NCBI GenBank assembly: GCA_017550335.1
Contig: JAFZPM010000036.1
Coordinates: 1 to 64,000 of the forward strand
Direction: 5' to 3'
Source of the DNA: Paludibacteraceae bacterium
GTDB lineage: Bacteria; Bacteroidota; Bacteroidia; Bacteroidales; Paludibacteraceae
Length of the DNA stretch: 64,000 nucleotides
The position numbers were made by a program, and so were the translations under genes. This document shows, piece by piece, positions 63,019 to 64,000 of the stretch. Position 1 is the stretch's first letter. The number at the start of each line of letters is the position of its first letter. The notes below the pieces were generated by a model. That model made no database searches. It worked only from the letters and a program-made list of their open reading frames with translations, and was not told where the DNA came from.

Positions 63019-63513
63019 ATGATAAAACTGACTAATTTGCAGAAAGTGCGTGCTATCATCGTCTTTTTCATGGTGGCGCTGGTCGTGTCGGGTGCCACGG
63101 CATTCCCTGTCGAGTCTGAGTTGAAATTGCTCTGTTCCGTTTTGAACATTAATGCGGAGACGATTAAGGATTCCCCTGCCATCTTTGGTTTTGTATACTC
63201 CATGAAGGAGTCCATCACGGAAGTGAACCTGCATACTCCGCAGTTGGCTTATGGCTACGATTGGTTGGCCTTCGCCCATCTGGTGATCGCTCTCATGTTC
63301 ATCGGTCCGTTCCGTGACCCTGTCCGTAACAAGTGGGTCATCCAATGGGGCATGATCGCCTGCGTGGCGATTCTTCCGCTGGCCTTCATTTGTGGACCAA
63401 TCAGGGAGATGCCGCTCTATTGGACGTTTATTGATTGCTCGTTCGGTGTCTTCGGTATCATCCCGCTCATATTGTGCATGAAGTATATTAAATTGTTGGA
63501 GAAGGAGGGGTAG
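63019..63513 (+). CDS. Four-helix membrane protein (unknown)
   Basis: This 164-residue protein has about four hydrophobic segments: AIIVFFMVALVVSGATAF, DWLAFAHLVIALMFI, GMIACVAILPLAFICG and FGVFGIIPLILCM. Short basic and acidic loops follow them. It lacks known motifs. It is on one transcript with the SpoIID-domain gene 6 bp downstream, so it may be tied to that protein. Confidence 0.65.
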   Translation: MIKLTNLQKVRAIIVFFMVALVVSGATAFPVESELKLLCSVLNINAETIKDSPAIFGFVYSMKESITEVNLHTPQLAYGYDWLAFAHLVIALMFIGPFRDPVRNKWVIQWGMIACVAILPLAFICGPIREMPLYWTFIDCSFGVFGIIPLILCMKYIKLLEKEG

Positions 63514-63519
63514 ATTTTT

Positions 63520-64000
63520 ATGGAAGCAAAGGGGAATCATGGTTCGCAGCCTACGATTCATGTCGGTGTTTTGAGGAGCGGGACGATCCGTTTCAGGCTG
63601 CGTGGGGGATTTCATGTGAATGGTGCGTCCGCACTCGTTTCGGGCGACCATGCGGTTTCCTTTCTGGATGGTAAGGTTTCGTATGAGGGTGCCACGTATG
63701 ATGAGCTGGTCTTCTCCCCATCCGATTCATCGGATAGCTTCGATCTGTTGGATGTGGTCATCGGCATCCATTTCCATTGGGAGCGGAAGGAGACGCAGCG
63801 CTTCAATGGCTCGCTGAAGTTCATCGTGATCGACGATGAGGTGCAGGCGATTAATATCGTTCCGACGGAGGATTACCTCACGAGCGTCATCTCGTCCGAG
63901 ATGAGCGCCACCTCGTCGTTGGAACTGTTGAAGGCGCATGCCGTGATATCCCGCAGCTGGCTGCTGAACAAGTTGGAGAACAAGGAGACGGTGAGCCATG
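63520..64000 (+). CDS. SpoIID/LytB-domain protein, N-terminal part
   Basis: The frame opens at ATG 63520 and continues past the window end; 160 residues are visible. After a beta-rich N-terminal region comes IVPTEDYLTSVISSEMS, then LELLKAHAVISRSWLLN, the SpoIID signature with the Glu of the catalytic pattern. SpoIID-like proteins in Bacteroidota occur near peptidoglycan and periplasmic hydrolase genes and cleave stem-free glycan in endospore formers. No signal peptide is seen in the visible part. The C-terminus is outside the window. Confidence 0.85.
   Translation, partial: MEAKGNHGSQPTIHVGVLRSGTIRFRLRGGFHVNGASALVSGDHAVSFLDGKVSYEGATYDELVFSPSDSSDSFDLLDVVIGIHFHWERKETQRFNGSLKFIVIDDEVQAINIVPTEDYLTSVISSEMSATSSLELLKAHAVISRSWLLNKLENKETVSH

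Overview
The window looks like a chromosomal segment of a Bacteroidales bacterium (phylum Bacteroidota), perhaps close to Prevotellaceae or Porphyromonadaceae. The grounds are promoters of the TTTG-N19/20-TAnnTTTG type, the type IX secretion protein PorT, a PorP/SprF protein, several proteins with type A or type B T9SS sorting domains, and an effector island of the Bacteroidota type VI secretion system (T6SS). No species can be named. I see no insertion sequence, CRISPR array, rRNA or phage. The only tRNA is tRNA-Thr(CGT).

Region 1 (1-14184, all on the minus strand) is a T6SS effector island. Read in its own direction it runs: vgrG spike; Tle1 lipase (DUF2235); DUF2931-like protein; an unknown 242-residue protein; a PAAR-like DUF4280 protein with an unrecognised C-terminal toxin; two tandem copies of its probable immunity gene; a lipoprotein; a second Tle1; a second DUF2931-like protein; a second DUF4280 protein ending in an HNH/ENDO VII-type nuclease; and a DUF6985-like immunity gene cut by the window edge. 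Two effector modules appear to have been stacked behind one spike. The two DUF4280 proteins are about 95% identical over 138 residues and then unrelated.

Region 2 (14185-24320) opens with a structured non-coding stretch that may be the leader of an operon of GT4 glycosyltransferase, secreted esterase, PaaK-like adenylate-forming ligase and PlsC-like acyltransferase. A convergent glycosyltransferase, a DUF4468-like exported protein, a DEAD-box RNA helicase and an IMPACT/YigZ protein follow.

Region 3 (24321-41530) mixes surface and accessory genes: a 1095-residue repeat protein with a T9SS type A tail, tRNA-Thr, a metallopeptidase-like lipoprotein, a Wzz-like membrane protein, a VWA/coiled-coil protein, an AT-rich block of small membrane proteins (one pair duplicated), a PD-(D/E)XK-like protein, a PCMD lipoprotein with an outer-membrane barrel, porT, and two AT-rich orphans, one of them Imm52-like.

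Region 4 (41557-50517, minus) holds clpS-clpA-aat (N-degron recognition and tagging), a TerB/J-domain membrane protein, and a two-gene unit of a 1011-residue TPR protein and an outer-membrane beta-barrel protein.

Region 5 (50841-64000) is cell-surface biology: a lipoprotein; a caspase-fold (C13-like) protease with a T9SS tail behind an S74-like fibre protein; an operon of an IgGFc-binding-type adhesin with a type B T9SS tail, an OmpA-family protein and PorP/SprF; an alpha/beta hydrolase translationally coupled to a 164-residue T9SS protein; a four-helix membrane protein; and the start of a SpoIID-domain gene.
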